This document shows, in pieces, positions 54,685 to 64,000 of a DNA stretch of 64,000 nucleotides (positions are counted from its first letter, which is position 1; each line of letters starts with the position of its first letter). The position numbers and the translations under genes were made by a program. The notes beneath the pieces were generated by a model that did not search any database, was not told where the DNA came from, and saw nothing but the letters and a program-made list of their open reading frames with translations. The stretch covers positions 282,632,272 through 282,696,271 of the forward strand of contig CM037879.1 in assembly GCA_021292165.1 (NCBI GenBank), written 5' to 3'. The DNA is from Shinisaurus crocodilurus (taxonomy: Eukaryota; Chordata; Lepidosauria; Squamata; Shinisauridae).

Positions 54685-55070
54685 TAGGGATGTGTGAGGA
54701 TTTTGTTCAGGGGTGGAAGTCCGGTGAACTTGCTGGGCTCAACCCCCTGAACTCCGTCCCACCTACCTGCTTCCCCAGCTCGACTCGTGTTCTCCCGAGT
54801 CGAGCCGGGGAAACAACTTCCGGGTTCCCGGTGGAGAGCTTTTTATGTAGAAAATGGCATGAGACACATTAAAAATGGCCGCAATTTGCACAAGTTATGC
54901 AAATTGCAGCCGCTTTTTATGTCTCTTATGCCATTTCCTACGTAAAAAAACACTCCGCTGGTAACCCGGAAGTCCGCTGAGCGGTTCGGCTGGCATTCGC
55001 TTTTGGCCTGGCTCGGCGGGCACAGCGGCAGCGCTTGCTGAGTGTCCAGCGAGTCAGGAGGTGGGTGGAT
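54685..55070. mobile_element. Foldback MITE related to the CpG-rich elements
   Basis: Starts TAGGGATGTGTGAGG. Central hairpin: CTTCCGGGTTCCCGG.GGAG..TTTTTATGTAG pairs with CTACGTAAAAAAACACTCC..GGTAACCCGGAAG, and AATTTGCACAAGTTATGCAAATT forms the loop. The right terminus was not located. Confidence 0.65.
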
Positions 55071-55554
55071 CGCCCACCAATAGGCATGTGACTCTGGACA
55101 GTAGTAGCTGGCTTTTTCCCCCCTGTTCTTTTTTTGGCATGACCTCTGAGCGGGGAGAATATCTCTGGGCATGGAGAACTTCCAATTTCAACAGCAGTGC
55201 CCTTAAAGGGCCACACGAATTCATAACTTAGGATGCTGGTTCCCACAGAAAGCGGTGATAGAATTGAAAGCCTGCTCTGAGCATAGAAATGATCAGTTAT
55301 GGCACTAGGCATAGAATACTATAGTATTTGTAATGGAATATTCTAACAAGGTTTTGCATAATCAATGCCTATTAGAAAACAGCAAAAGTCATTGCAGCCT
55401 TGGGTTTATTTACAAAAGTGAGTCCCTGTTCAAACTAAGGAGATTAACTCAGAAAGGAAAGGAGGATTTCCTCCCCCACCTCCACCTTGCTCATCGCCTT
55501 GACATAAATGCAAGTGGAATGGCTTAGCCCTGCTCTGATAGGTGGAGCTCACAA

Positions 55555-55917
55555 TAGGGATGGATCAGTCTATTTCACATCCATGTCAGTTTCACCCACG
55601 TTCATTCACAAGTCTGTTCTGTCCCATTTCCAAGTCAATCCGCAAAGTTTTGTTTCCAGAAATCCACATTGAAATAATATGTATTTAAATACATATTGTT
55701 GAACGCACTTCCTCACAAAATAGGGATTTCTAAGAGTATTTTATCCTAAAGCACACATTTCATATGCACTTTGACACATTTCTTGAGCCAAAAACCGCAT
55801 TGCAAAATTTGGGATCCAAACGATAACTGTGTTCTGATCCACACATTTGTCCAGGAGGTGGAGATCAGCGTAGTCCATATTGGAATTTGCAAAGAATGAA
55901 TTCCTCAGGCATCCCTA
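55555..55917. mobile_element. hAT-like MITE, TAGGGATGG / GCATCCCTA ends
   Basis: 363 bp with short inverted ends. The interior has ATATGTATTTAAATACATAT (palindrome) and AAATTTGGGATCC blocks. Flanks share only GCTC, so no firm target duplication. A fragment of the palindromic MITE family (CTGGGGACCCAAGGTTGGAG) follows at about 55920. Confidence 0.65.
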
Positions 55918-55974
55918 GCTCTGGGGACCCAAGGTTGGAGGAGAACACTGGTCTAGGGAATCAGAGCGCCAGGT

Positions 55975-56032
55975 TGGGACCCCAAGCAGGCCGGATTTGG
56001 CCCACAGGTCTGAGGTTCAACACCCCTGGCTT
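55975..56032 (-). mobile_element. hAT-type terminal fragment
   Basis: GGATTTGGCCCACAGGTCTG..GTTCAACACCCCTGG reads on minus from CAGGGGTGTTGAACC, a typical hAT end. Confidence 0.5.
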
Positions 56033-56413
56033 AGAACAATGCACAATAGCTGAGCAGTTTGAATGGGGAATGGGGGAGCAATAGCCAGGAACAATAACTA
56101 GCCAGGAATGAGCTTTAATGGGAAACTAGTGATGAGCACTAGTTAGACCAGATGGATGCACAACAGCTAGCCAGTCTCCACTTTGAACGGGAAAACAACG
56201 TTTTGTTGTTGTTGTTCTAGCAATAGTGTTTTTAACATAAAATGCCCTGGAGCTACAGCAAGAACTACAGAACTCGGACAGACCGTGAAGCAGCTAAGAA
56301 ATATGTGCACCAGCATTGGATAGCGTATTAGAAGGTGAGACAGGAAGCCTCTACTTCAGATCTGATGTTAGCTAAAAGATCCTGGCCAGAGTGATCCTTG
56401 CTAGCTATCCTAG

Positions 56414-56822
56414 TCAGTGTCTAGAGGTCCATAGGATTGTTCAGATTCCCAGTTCTGAAGTCGGAAAACAGCCCTGACCTCGGAGCTGCGGATCCGTGCT
56501 TGGAATGGGAACGGCCTGCCTCGCAGCTAGCATGGAAAGACCTGTGCAGGCTGTATCTCCGAGGTCATAAGAGTGACCTTGTGGAAGGGGCTTAGGGGGT
56601 AATCCAAGGGTTGGGGAGGGGAGAAGACCGGCGCTGCCAAGATATGATGTATCCTGGAGGCACCTCAGCCTCCTTCCCTCCCCCTCTGAAGCGCCACAGG
56701 GAGATGGCCAAAATCGGCCGTCAAGCTGACCTTCACCTCCTCCCTCCTCCCGCCCTGCATAGGATGCCCGTAATCCTCCGGGTTTGCAGGGTTACGGGCA
56801 GCCTCTTTGGATTGCACCCTAG
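56414..56822. mobile_element. GC-rich MITE family, copy 4 (inverted relative to copy 3)
   Basis: Starts GAGGTCCATAGGATTG and runs through CCTGACCTCGGAGCTG, GAGGTCATAAGAGTGACCTT, GGCCAAAATCGGCCGTCAAG, GATGCCCGTAATCCTCCGGG to TTGGATTGCACCCTAGG. About 400 bp, close to full length. Confidence 0.8.
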
Positions 56823-57284
56823 GTGACCTTAAGCAAGTTGCTCTCTTCAACTTCAGCCTCCACCCCCATGTACAATATGGAGATGGTATCTATCCATGTT
56901 TAGGTTATCCCAGGAAACGGTACACTTTTTATGTATGTTAAGTCCTTCAAGCATTTAATAGATAGTCTAAATGTTAAGCAGTATTATTAGGATGGTCCAA
57001 AGTTTGGGCAAGTGGAAATAACGCTATATACCTATGGCTACATTCCCACAGGGTTATGTAACTACTCTAGACACATAGGAATTAAAAAAAATAAAAGCAC
57101 CAAACCCAGTGATCACACAGTGAGGGCCAGGCGGATCAGTCTAATTCTGGTTCATGTCACTTTGCATGTATTCATGATTAAGTCAACTTCCACATTCATT
57201 CCGTGAATTAATTCCACAGAAATTCAAAACACCTGCATGGCACTCTTCTTCTTATGGGGTGGTTTGAGGGCTGCCTTAATGACT

Positions 57285-57365
57285 AATGGCAAGGATGACT
57301 AATGGCAAGGGATTCTGGGAGCTGTACTCCAGCAACATCTGGGGACCCAAGGTTGGAGAACCCTG
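57285..57365. mobile_element. Right half of an old palindromic hAT MITE (CAGGG subfamily)
   Basis: ATGGCAAGGGATTCTGGGAG, CAGCAACATCTGGGGACCCA, ends GGTTGGAGAACCCTG. A 15-bp doublet TGACTAATGGCAAGG lies at its left edge. Confidence 0.7.
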
Positions 57366-57397
57366 CTTTAAAAGAAGAAGTCCCTCATTTAATCCAG

Positions 57398-57733
57398 GGG
57401 TGGGCAACCTCTGGGGATTGTGGGGCTGTATGTAGCCCAAACAAATATGCTGCTGAAATTGCTGCAGTGGTGCTAGATTAAGGAAAAACTGTGATTTTGC
57501 TTGAAAACAAGGAGGCATGCAGGAAGCATGCACCTCGTTGGGAAGCAGAATCACACTCCAGAGAGGCTTCTGGGAGTGCAATTCTGCTTCCAAACAAAGC
57601 GTGCACTCTTCTTGTGCCTTGTCTTCAAGCAAAACCATGGCACATTTGGTGGCAGGGGAGAAGGCAGTGGGGGCATTAAAAAAAGGCTGGAGGCTGTATA
57701 TGGCCCAAGGACCACATGTTGCCCATCCCTGGT
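57398..57733. mobile_element. hAT-like MITE, CAGGGGTGGGCAAC / GTTGCCCATCCCTG ends
   Basis: Inverted termini typical of hAT elements, with flanks ATTTAATC and GTTTAATG as a decayed 8-bp duplication. Internal inverted repeat GAAGCAGAATCACACTCC / GGAGTGCAATTCTGCTTCC. Confidence 0.8.
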
Positions 57734-58120
57734 TTAATGCTAGATCAAACCAAGATCCTTCTAGTCCAGCATTCTGTTTCCAGCAGCCAACTGACAGATG
57801 TCTCTGGCAACATAGCAGCAGTGCATGAGTAGGATACCCTGCTCTGTTGGTTGTCCCCTGCAATTGAGATTCACAGGTATACTGCTTCTGTTACGCAGAT
57901 GTTCAGTTTAGCTCTCATGATAAATGGCCATTGACAGATTTATCCTCCACTAATTTGTCTCATCTTTTTCTTTTTTAAAAGCCATACAATCCAGTGGCCA
58001 TTCACCACATCATATGGGAGTGAATTCCACAAGCAAATTAAGTGTTGTGCAAAGAAGTAATATCTTTTGTCAGTCCTGAATCTCCACTGCCAATCAGTTT
58101 CACTGGGTGACTCAGGGTTC
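57734..58120 (-). mobile_element. CR1-like LINE 3' region, longest copy
   Basis: AGATCAAACCAAGATCCTTC, CTAGTCCAGCATTCTGTTTC, then AATGGCCATTGACAGATTTA, GAGTGAATTCCACAAGCAAA, GCAAAGAAGTAATATCTTTT. Minus strand resembles the CR1-type F....FF.....NLWNS end. Confidence 0.7.
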
Positions 58121-58389
58121 TGGTATTCGGAAAGGGAGAGAGAGAAAAAAAAATACCCTGTGTGCTTTCTCGTCCACAGGTAAGGGATAAATTCCTTTCA
58201 ACAAAGGTACAGGGGAAGAAAGTATATGTTACTCTCTGGACTTCTCTTGCCCAAGCACCATTGGAATGAGTAGGCATCACACACACAATTAAAGAAGCGT
58301 GCAAAGGAAACATTCATGTTAGATTATCCCCATTAATCTGATCAACATATTCATACAGGTTCGCCCAAAATAACACAATTACCATTGAA

Positions 58390-58620
58390 AACAACCAACC
58401 AACCACTCTGATTAAATTCTCATTTAAAACCCACAGTTGTAACCTGTGGTTGATGCCTTACATCGATTATCATCCATGTTATCAATTAATGGCCTCAGCG
58501 GAAAACGAAACTATCAGTTGAAGCATAAAAGCATGACATGCATTTAGATGTCTACAACTGAAGAGATGGGGAACTGCTCTGAATCCGAAGGCTATTAAGA
58601 ACAGCATTTAAGGAATTTTG
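58390..58620. promoter_or_regulatory. Candidate conserved non-coding element
   Basis: Repeat-free: ATCGATTATCATCCATGTTA, TCAATTAATGGCCTCAGCGG, 2.6 kb downstream (CELF2 sense) of the distal exon. Inference only. Confidence 0.3.
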
Positions 58621-59785
58621 CTTTTAGTATAAAAAGACTCAAAGATGGTCATGTTATTGTTGTTTTTTTTAATGCCAATGGAGCAATATTATGAAACACT
58701 GCTACAATTTTACGAGCCCCCGAAGAAGCTAACAAGTACAAGTTAACTGTACCTTGGCTGAGCAAGATGCACAAAGAATTCATTGTTTGAAAACTAATCC
58801 TAATATACATGGGCCGCAATCCAAATTTCCACACAGTACACATATGCACACAAAACACACACACATATATATACACACACGGACCCTGATAGCTCAGCAG
58901 AAATGCACCTGTCAGGGGTGAATTTAGGGAACACTCAGTGTTCCAGTTTCCTCACCAAATGAAGCTTGACTGGGTTGGCAGCACAAATCATACATCAGCC
59001 TCCTCGGTGTTAATGTACCCAGAGAAGGCCATTCCTTTGTGAAATGACACTGGCATATACCCTGAAGTGGGCTATTCACATACTTTATCCTCAGATAGTC
59101 AGAGGGGAACACAAACAGGAGCACATACCCTTATTAAAAGCAGAAAACAAGACTGTTTTGATGGTCCAGGATAGAATAAAACTTTCCAACACTTCTCTGC
59201 AGAAAATTAAGTGATCCTAAAGCACAGATGGAAAGGTAACTAATTTGGGATGTGAAGGGTGCAATGAATGAATGAATTAATGAATGAATAAATAAACAAA
59301 TAAATAAACAAACCCAAAGTTGCAAGTCCACTGAGGTCAACGGAAATGACTCTCTTGCCCTCAAACATGTGTCTGTGCAATGTTCTTTACCACATATTAT
59401 TTTGAAGTCATTATCTGCTCCCACCAATGTACACACAGAAACATACAACCCAAACACAGAATAATGCTACGGTGTACTTAATACAACCTTTTCAAGAAAA
59501 CTCTTTAACATACAGATAAAATAACCCCCCCCAACCCCCAAAACACAAGCCAATTCTTCCAACTGTTATTAAAATCATCTAATGTTGTATGATTTGGCAC
59601 TACCAACATACACAACGTTATCCCATGAGTAATAAGATCACCACCCAGTCCCACTTCACTGATACAGCAAAGGCTGCCTGGGTTCTGAAATACTTGGAAA
59701 TAAGATTTATTTTTACAAAGAGGTATATTTTGCAACACTCTAGAACAACAGCTGGAACCAGAGCAGTCTTCAGTATTATGACCCT
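58621..59785. other. Unique DNA
   Basis: No gene. A GAATGAATGAATTAATGAATGAATAAATAAAC tract at about 59258-59305 (written as a GAAT/AAAT mix) is the only simple repeat. Confidence 0.45.
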
Positions 59786-59790
59786 CAGGC

Positions 59791-59882
59791 TGCAATCCTA
59801 AACTCACTTACCTGGGAGTAAGCTCCCCTTGAACTCCATGGGACTTACTCCTGAGTAGATATTCATAGGATTGTGCTGTAAG
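59791..59882. mobile_element. Short foldback MITE, CTGCAATCCTA termini with AGTAAG core
   Basis: GGCTGCAATCCTAAACTCAC, TTACCTGGGAGTAAGCTCCC, CATGGGACTTACTCCTGAGT, CATAGGATTGTGCTG: inverted ends and inverted GGGAGTAAG / CTTACTCC. Confidence 0.7.
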
Positions 59883-60361
59883 GTCTTTCTAGAGAAGTAT
59901 TTCAGAAAGTGGAATATTTACTATTTGTTTTGTCTTTGGAGATCATATATGGATAGTTATGCTCCTTAAATTTCTTGACATATGTTAAACAGCTGGATTT
60001 TGTATCCCCAAGACTAAAATTTAAGTAGCATCTCTGCAAATCGGCGGAGAAAGTTGAAATGGCCCAAACTAAGATAAAAGTACAAGGAAGGCTAAGAACA
60101 AGACACTTGTCCAACTAAAATGTTTCAGGATACAGAATCTATAAGTTTCCTTTCTGAAATTAAGGATAAGATGACGGACGCCTGTACAAGTTTGCCCTGG
60201 TAGGCAAAGTCACAATATGCCGGGGGGGGGTGGAAATTAAGAATGGATGACATTTTCTTTCTTTAAAGAGAGAGAAACAATAGGAGCCCACTTCATATCA
60301 CAGTCTATACAAACAAGATAAGAGGAAATTTAATGGGATAGGGATTTTAAAAAGAGATTCC

Positions 60362-60410
<49 letters not shown>

Positions 60411-61190
60411 GAACAAAAAGCTACCACAACCCCAGACATACATTAAGCTAGCTAGACAGCTCTATTGTTCGGTCTTCATTGTCGGCCAAAAGATGTATTC
60501 ACATGCTTGAATGTCTGCTAGAAAATAGACAAAAGGCTACATCCCCCCCCCCCCACGAAGCCGGGTGCCAGTTTGAGCAGAATTGGCGCTCTTGCTCACT
60601 GCCTTTCCCCCCCCCCTCACTTGCTCTGAAAAGCTTCTGCTAACGGCTGGCTCTCTGTCACTCCCCAGAATGTTAAGAATCCATTCATCTATGCAATATG
60701 TGTTCCTTCCTATTACGTTTATTTATCCCAACCCCGCTCCCAAAGAGTGTCAAGTGGTCAAATATATAGCTGTAGGGTGGGAAAGATTATTTAGATAAGC
60801 CAAGTACAAATTAAAGTGGTATTTAGGGTACTGGCTCTAATATGGAGTCTCCCTTTGCTCTTTTCCCATGCTTTTCTCATGCCCAATGCATAATAATAAT
60901 GAAGGAGGCAACGTAAGAGCCACCGTGAACAAGCTTTTGGGTTGGAGATTATTATTATTTTTTTAAAAAAATACTTCTTCTTTGGCTTTCCTCTTTCGGG
61001 TTGTGTGCAGTTGCAGGTTAGTGATTCACAAATTACACAAAAGCATGGTCCCTGTTATCTAAAAATCTATGCTCCCCTCCCCCCCAAAAAAGAATTGGGG
61101 CGGAGAAGAAGAGTACCAAGTGCATCCCCGAGCCGCAATGGGGCCCTGGCAACTGGGAAAGCCCCCCCCCCCCGGTCAAAAACAAAGGAG
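59883..61190. other. Unique intronic DNA next to the distal exon
   Basis: G-run (60222-60230), ATC microsatellite at 60364-60410, C-runs at 60544-60554 and 61162-61174. No additional exon was recognised. Confidence 0.5.
60364..60410 (+). repeat. (ATC)n microsatellite
   Basis: Perfect ATC trinucleotide run. Confidence 0.95.
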
Positions 61191-61196
61191 GAATCA

Positions 61197-61202
61197 ACCT
61201 AC
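61197..61202 (-). promoter_or_regulatory. CELF2: 5' splice site of distal CELF2 first exon
   Basis: Minus-strand GTAGGT follows exon bases AAG. It is a good though not perfect donor (G instead of A at +4). The exon is interrupted after two bases of the codon, the same phase as the proximal exon. Confidence 0.85.
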
Positions 61203-61309
61203 CTTAAAAGCAGCTCCTCATTTCTCATAGTAACAGCGGATTTGGGACAGCGCATGCTTTCTGCACCGATATTTGCAACAAAAGCTGGTTCAGAAGTGCG
61301 CTCAAACAT
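61203..61309 (-). CDS. CELF2: CELF2 distal alternative first coding exon (MFERTSE / MRCPKSAV N-terminus), partial gene
   Basis: Minus-strand exon of 107 nt encoding 35 codons plus AG of a split serine codon. The peptide starts MFERTSEPAFVANIGAES and continues MRCPKSAVTMRNEELLL. From memory, human CELF2 isoforms begin MFERTSELAFVETISVES then MRCPKSAVTMRNEELLLS, so the second half is identical and the first half has diverged at several positions without length change. In-frame TAG and TGA codons sit 19-24 nt upstream of the first ATG, fixing the start. That ATG has a weak context (T at -3), while the internal ATG at 61255-61253 has A at -3, so both starts may be used. A donor (GTAGGT) follows at 61202-61197. 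Split-codon phase equals that of the proximal exon at 12.6 kb, so both join the same next exon: if it begins with T, the codons become AGT (Ser) and ATT (Ile), as expected. Transcribed right to left. Confidence 0.95.
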
Positions 61310-61560
61310 CAATGCCACAGTAGCTACTCACTAATGGCTACTCTTTCTCTCCCTCTCCCTCTGTCTCTCGCCAGACGCTGACTGGCGGAGCAAAGGGGCC
61401 CCTGCAGAGTCACTGAACAGAAATAATCCTCTCTGACAAGTTATGTTGTCTGGGCATATTTTACATTAATGCAATAGGCTGCCTATAGGGGTCTTGTTTA
61501 CATTCACTCTTCCCTGGCTAGTGTTAGGTTCTTCTTCTAATTACCATTAACAAAAAAGAA
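61310..61560 (-). promoter_or_regulatory. Probable 5' UTR / promoter-side DNA of the distal CELF2 exon
   Basis: Unique, repeat-poor sequence immediately upstream (minus strand) of the MFERTSE start. It contains a purine-rich (GAGA-type) tract on the minus strand near 61340-61365 and no interspersed repeat. Transcription start and any upstream non-coding exon cannot be placed from sequence alone. Confidence 0.35.
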
Positions 61561-61610
61561 AGTAGTTTAGTATCCTTGAAGACAGAGAGGGAGAGAGAGG
61601 GAGAGAGGAA

Positions 61611-61638
<28 letters not shown>
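61611..61638 (+). repeat. (CA)14 microsatellite upstream of the distal CELF2 exon
   Basis: Perfect CA dinucleotide run on the plus strand, preceded by a GGGAGAGA-type purine tract. On the CELF2 strand it reads (TG)14 about 300 bp upstream of the first ATG, so it would be a UG-repeat if transcribed. Confidence 0.95.
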
Positions 61639-61639
<1 letters not shown>

Positions 61640-61643
<4 letters not shown>

Positions 61644-62790
61644 ACAGCTAAGTAGTGGATCTTTGTTCGTGGCAGGGAGAACACACTTAAATCTAATTTG
61701 CATAAACGGACAAACCATCAGTTGTTTCACTTGCATGTTAATGATTTCAGCCAGACAGAACATTTGCACACTCAAAGGGACTGGAGGCAGAACTTTCTTT
61801 CTGAGGCTTAAGTTGAGACTCACAGCGTGAGATGCTCTTTCCCCTGGAAGAAACTTTTCATTTACGGGCTCTGGGGTTTTCTCCATTTGCCATTTTCGCT
61901 TGCCATTTTCTCTGCTTTAACCCCTATAACTACACCTTCTGCATTCCATGTGTGAGGACCAGTTCAGTGCAACCTGCCAATACATGACTGGAGGGAAATC
62001 GACACTCTTCCCAGCTCCTGAAATGTTCTGGGGGATCTCACTCCCCTTTCACTTTTCCATCTCAGCTGAGAACTACTTTATACCCCAAACTGAACATTTT
62101 TTGGTTGAAACCCCTCTACTTTTAAATTACAGATGTGCAAAAGCCTCCCCATAACATTCTGTGAATGTCATCTAGAGTTTTTAAGCACAAATGTCTAATC
62201 TAGGACTTGGCCAAAACTACTTGTTTTTCTTTTCTTTTACTGGCAGTAGGGATTGGATCAAGAACTACTTTTTAGAAGAGCTGGCCCCCAAAATTATCAA
62301 CTCTTTTTTAGTAGTCCTTAGAAATGTTCTCCCTGCTCACTTCTGACATTTTTTTTCCCAAGCACTCCTTGCGAACATGGTCATTTATGGTGCTCTCACT
62401 TGCCCTCACTGGCATCACCATCACACAACCAAATCTGATGAGCCATGCAGTGACATCATCCTGTTCACTGAGCAATGTCTGATTGGATCAGATCACCCAT
62501 GTAAGTAATCCAGGAAGGAGGAAGAAGCAGCAATCTGGGGAAAGGATCAGCACTCGTACCAGTGGCCGGGAGAAACAATAGCATTGAGCAGTACCAGGAG
62601 GTGGGAGGTGAATATTTGTACAATCCCAGTATTTTTCTGGAGAAGCAACAAACATTTACATACATTTGAACTGAAAATTGAAATTGGAGAAAAGCTCATG
62701 CTTCTATCCATGCAAACGTATAATGCTGGCCCGTAAAGTGTGGTGAGTAAGGATTACTTCTAGGAAACCAGGCAGAGAAGCTTTATGTGA
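61640..62790. other. Unique DNA upstream of the distal CELF2 exon
   Basis: Contains CTAATTTGCATAAACG at 61694-61709 (octamer-like). No repeat or gene recognised. Confidence 0.45.
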
Positions 62791-62797
62791 GATGGTT

Positions 62798-62845
62798 GCC
62801 GGCCAGATGGGCGATTAATAAATGTAAATAAATAAATAAATAAAA
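62798..62845 (+). mobile_element. L2-type 3' tail
   Basis: GCCGGCCAGATGGGCGATTA followed by AAATAAATAAATAAAT. Only the last 50 bp of the element. Confidence 0.7.
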
Positions 62846-63051
62846 TGGCTGTTGGTTGCCATCCTCGATTTAGGATAATCAAAAATGTGGACTACAGACT
62901 TTTAAAAATTTATTTGCAAGGGTGCTACAAAACAAGTCATATATTACACATGGCATGGGAAACAGTCCATTGTTCATTATGAGAAATCTGCAACTTAAAA
63001 AAAATATAATATCCATGGAAAATTGTGTTTAAATACACACACCATGGGTAT

Positions 63052-63262
63052 GAGCCAGTGTGGTGTAGTGGTGAGAGTGTTGGAAGTGGAACTTGGGAGA
63101 TCCGGGTTCTGGTCCCTGCTTGGTCATGAAGCTCACTGGGTGACTTTGGGCCAGTCACTGACTCTCAGCCTAACCTACCTCGCAGGGTTGTTGTGAGGAC
63201 AAAATGGAGAGGAGGAAGAGGACCACGTAAGTCGCCTTGGGTTCTTTGTAAGGGGAAAAAAG
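63052..63262 (+). mobile_element. Sauria-type tRNA-derived SINE
   Basis: GAGCCAGTGTGGTGTAGTGG, TGAGAGTGTTGGAAGTGGAA, GATCCGGGTTCTGGTCCCTG (B box), GACTTTGGGCCAGTCACTGA, TCGCCTTGGGTTCTTTGTAA. The A/T-rich tail is lost or replaced at 63262. Confidence 0.93.
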
Positions 63263-63885
63263 ACGTATTTTTCCTCAAATTGCAATTTTCTAAACGTTTC
63301 CTCCCTCAAAATATAATTATACATTCTTATGTTTTTATGAGTTTTTGGAGCCGAGAATTGCATTAGTGTGTGTGGATTAGGTCAGCTTGTATCAGAATCC
63401 ATAAAGATCAAAATTCTTCCTGCATCTCTACTTGAGAGGCACATATGTAGTATTCCCAGTGGGAAACCAAGTGTTATGGGCTGGGATGGACAATTCCGAC
63501 CCTGGAGAGGATGCCTGTGCCTCTAATTTTGTACCAAGGGAAAATCTGCATTTACTCTTACCTCATACCTGCTGGATCATAGGAGCTCCTTCCAAACCCA
63601 GTTATTGGTAACTTGACAGCATTGTCTTGTTGAAGATTATGGATGTGGAACAGACATATTACCACCATGGAATAAAAATTATTAATCGCGCTCTCCGAAA
63701 CACAGCATCCCTCCGAATTCTGTGAATCGCTCACAAAAATTTGGGAAGATCCAGATTCATTCTGGAGAGATTTGGAGCATATTTGCTTCAGTTTGGACAA
63801 ATCCCAAATCTGTCCAGTTAATCTCAAGATTTGGGATCCATCCCAATCCAATGCACACAGCTAGTTATGAAGGGCGGTACATAAA
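63263..63885. other. Non-coding; possible decayed MITE
   Basis: CAAATTGCAATTTTC, GTTTTTGGAGCCGAGAATTG and AGATTTGGGATCCATCCCAA resemble the 55555 family, but ends are not definable. Confidence 0.35.
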
Positions 63886-63891
63886 TGCCTT

Positions 63892-64000
63892 AAGGTGCAA
63901 TCCTATGCACGTTTAGACAGAGAAAAGTCCTATAACTCCCAGCATGACCCAGACCGCATGCTGGCTGGGACATGCTGGTAGTTGTAGGATTTTTTCCCCC
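63892..64000. mobile_element. Foldback MITE, TGCAATCCTATGC termini, copy 3, cut by the window end
   Basis: AAGGTGCAATCCTATGCACG, TTTAGACAGAGAAAAGTCCT, AACTCCCAGCATG..CATGCTGGTAGTTGTAGG. Right terminus lies beyond the window. Confidence 0.8.

Overview
The window is vertebrate nuclear DNA, almost certainly from a squamate reptile (lizard). Supporting this are three tRNA-derived Sauria-type SINEs, a chimeric SINE with a 5S rRNA head and a CR1 tail, CR1 and L2 LINE 3' ends, many hAT-type miniature transposons, a Helitron end, and dense CA/ATT/ATC microsatellites. The species cannot be named from the sequence.

Two coding exons stand out, both on the minus strand and both recognisable as alternative first coding exons of CELF2 (CUGBP Elav-like family member 2, an RNA-binding splicing and translation regulator). 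The distal exon (61203-61309) encodes the N-terminus that starts MFERTSE and contains the internal start MRCPKSAV. The proximal exon (12605-12678) encodes the alternative N-terminus that starts MTSSFKLDFLPEMM. Both end in the same phase (two bases of a split codon) at a consensus 5' splice site, so both can splice to the same downstream exon, which lies outside the window beyond base 1. The 48.5 kb between them is therefore intron for the distal isoform and upstream DNA for the proximal one. Bases 1-12604 are intron for both, and 61310-64000 is 5' UTR or promoter-side DNA. I found no exon of any other gene, no rRNA or tRNA gene, and no CRISPR array. Apart from the two exons, the open frames in the window are short and are explained by repeats or chance.

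The rest is repeat layers. 1-6 kb: old hAT MITE, L2, a foldback element, two tRNA-Ala-type SINEs. 6-13 kb: mostly unique DNA with microsatellites, then the proximal exon flanked by (CA)n and (TG)n tracts. 14.8-16.7 kb: a foldback element and a 137-bp near-identical duplication. 18-23 kb: a GAAATTC-type element, a MITE split by a CR1, and a 1,039-bp hAT element built from GACTCG motifs with a perfect 8-bp target duplication. 23.9-25.5 kb: a non-autonomous Helitron carrying a poly-G minisatellite. 26.7-36.4 kb: foldback element, CR1, L2, a CpG-rich foldback, a 5S-SINE and several hAT MITEs. 40.8-51.3 kb: a 95-bp tandem duplication, young palindromic MITEs, SINEs and CR1/L2 fragments. 51.5-57.8 kb: more hAT-like elements, a SINE split by L2, and an L2 split by a GC-rich MITE. 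58-64 kb: mostly unique DNA leading to the distal CELF2 exon.

Many insertions are nested with readable target duplications, so the window gives a relative chronology of transposon activity. I did not see a convincing novel protein-coding system. The points most worth following up are the conserved two-promoter layout of CELF2 with UG-repeat tracts near both exons, the shared terminal motif linking three structurally different MITE families, and the G-rich Helitron.
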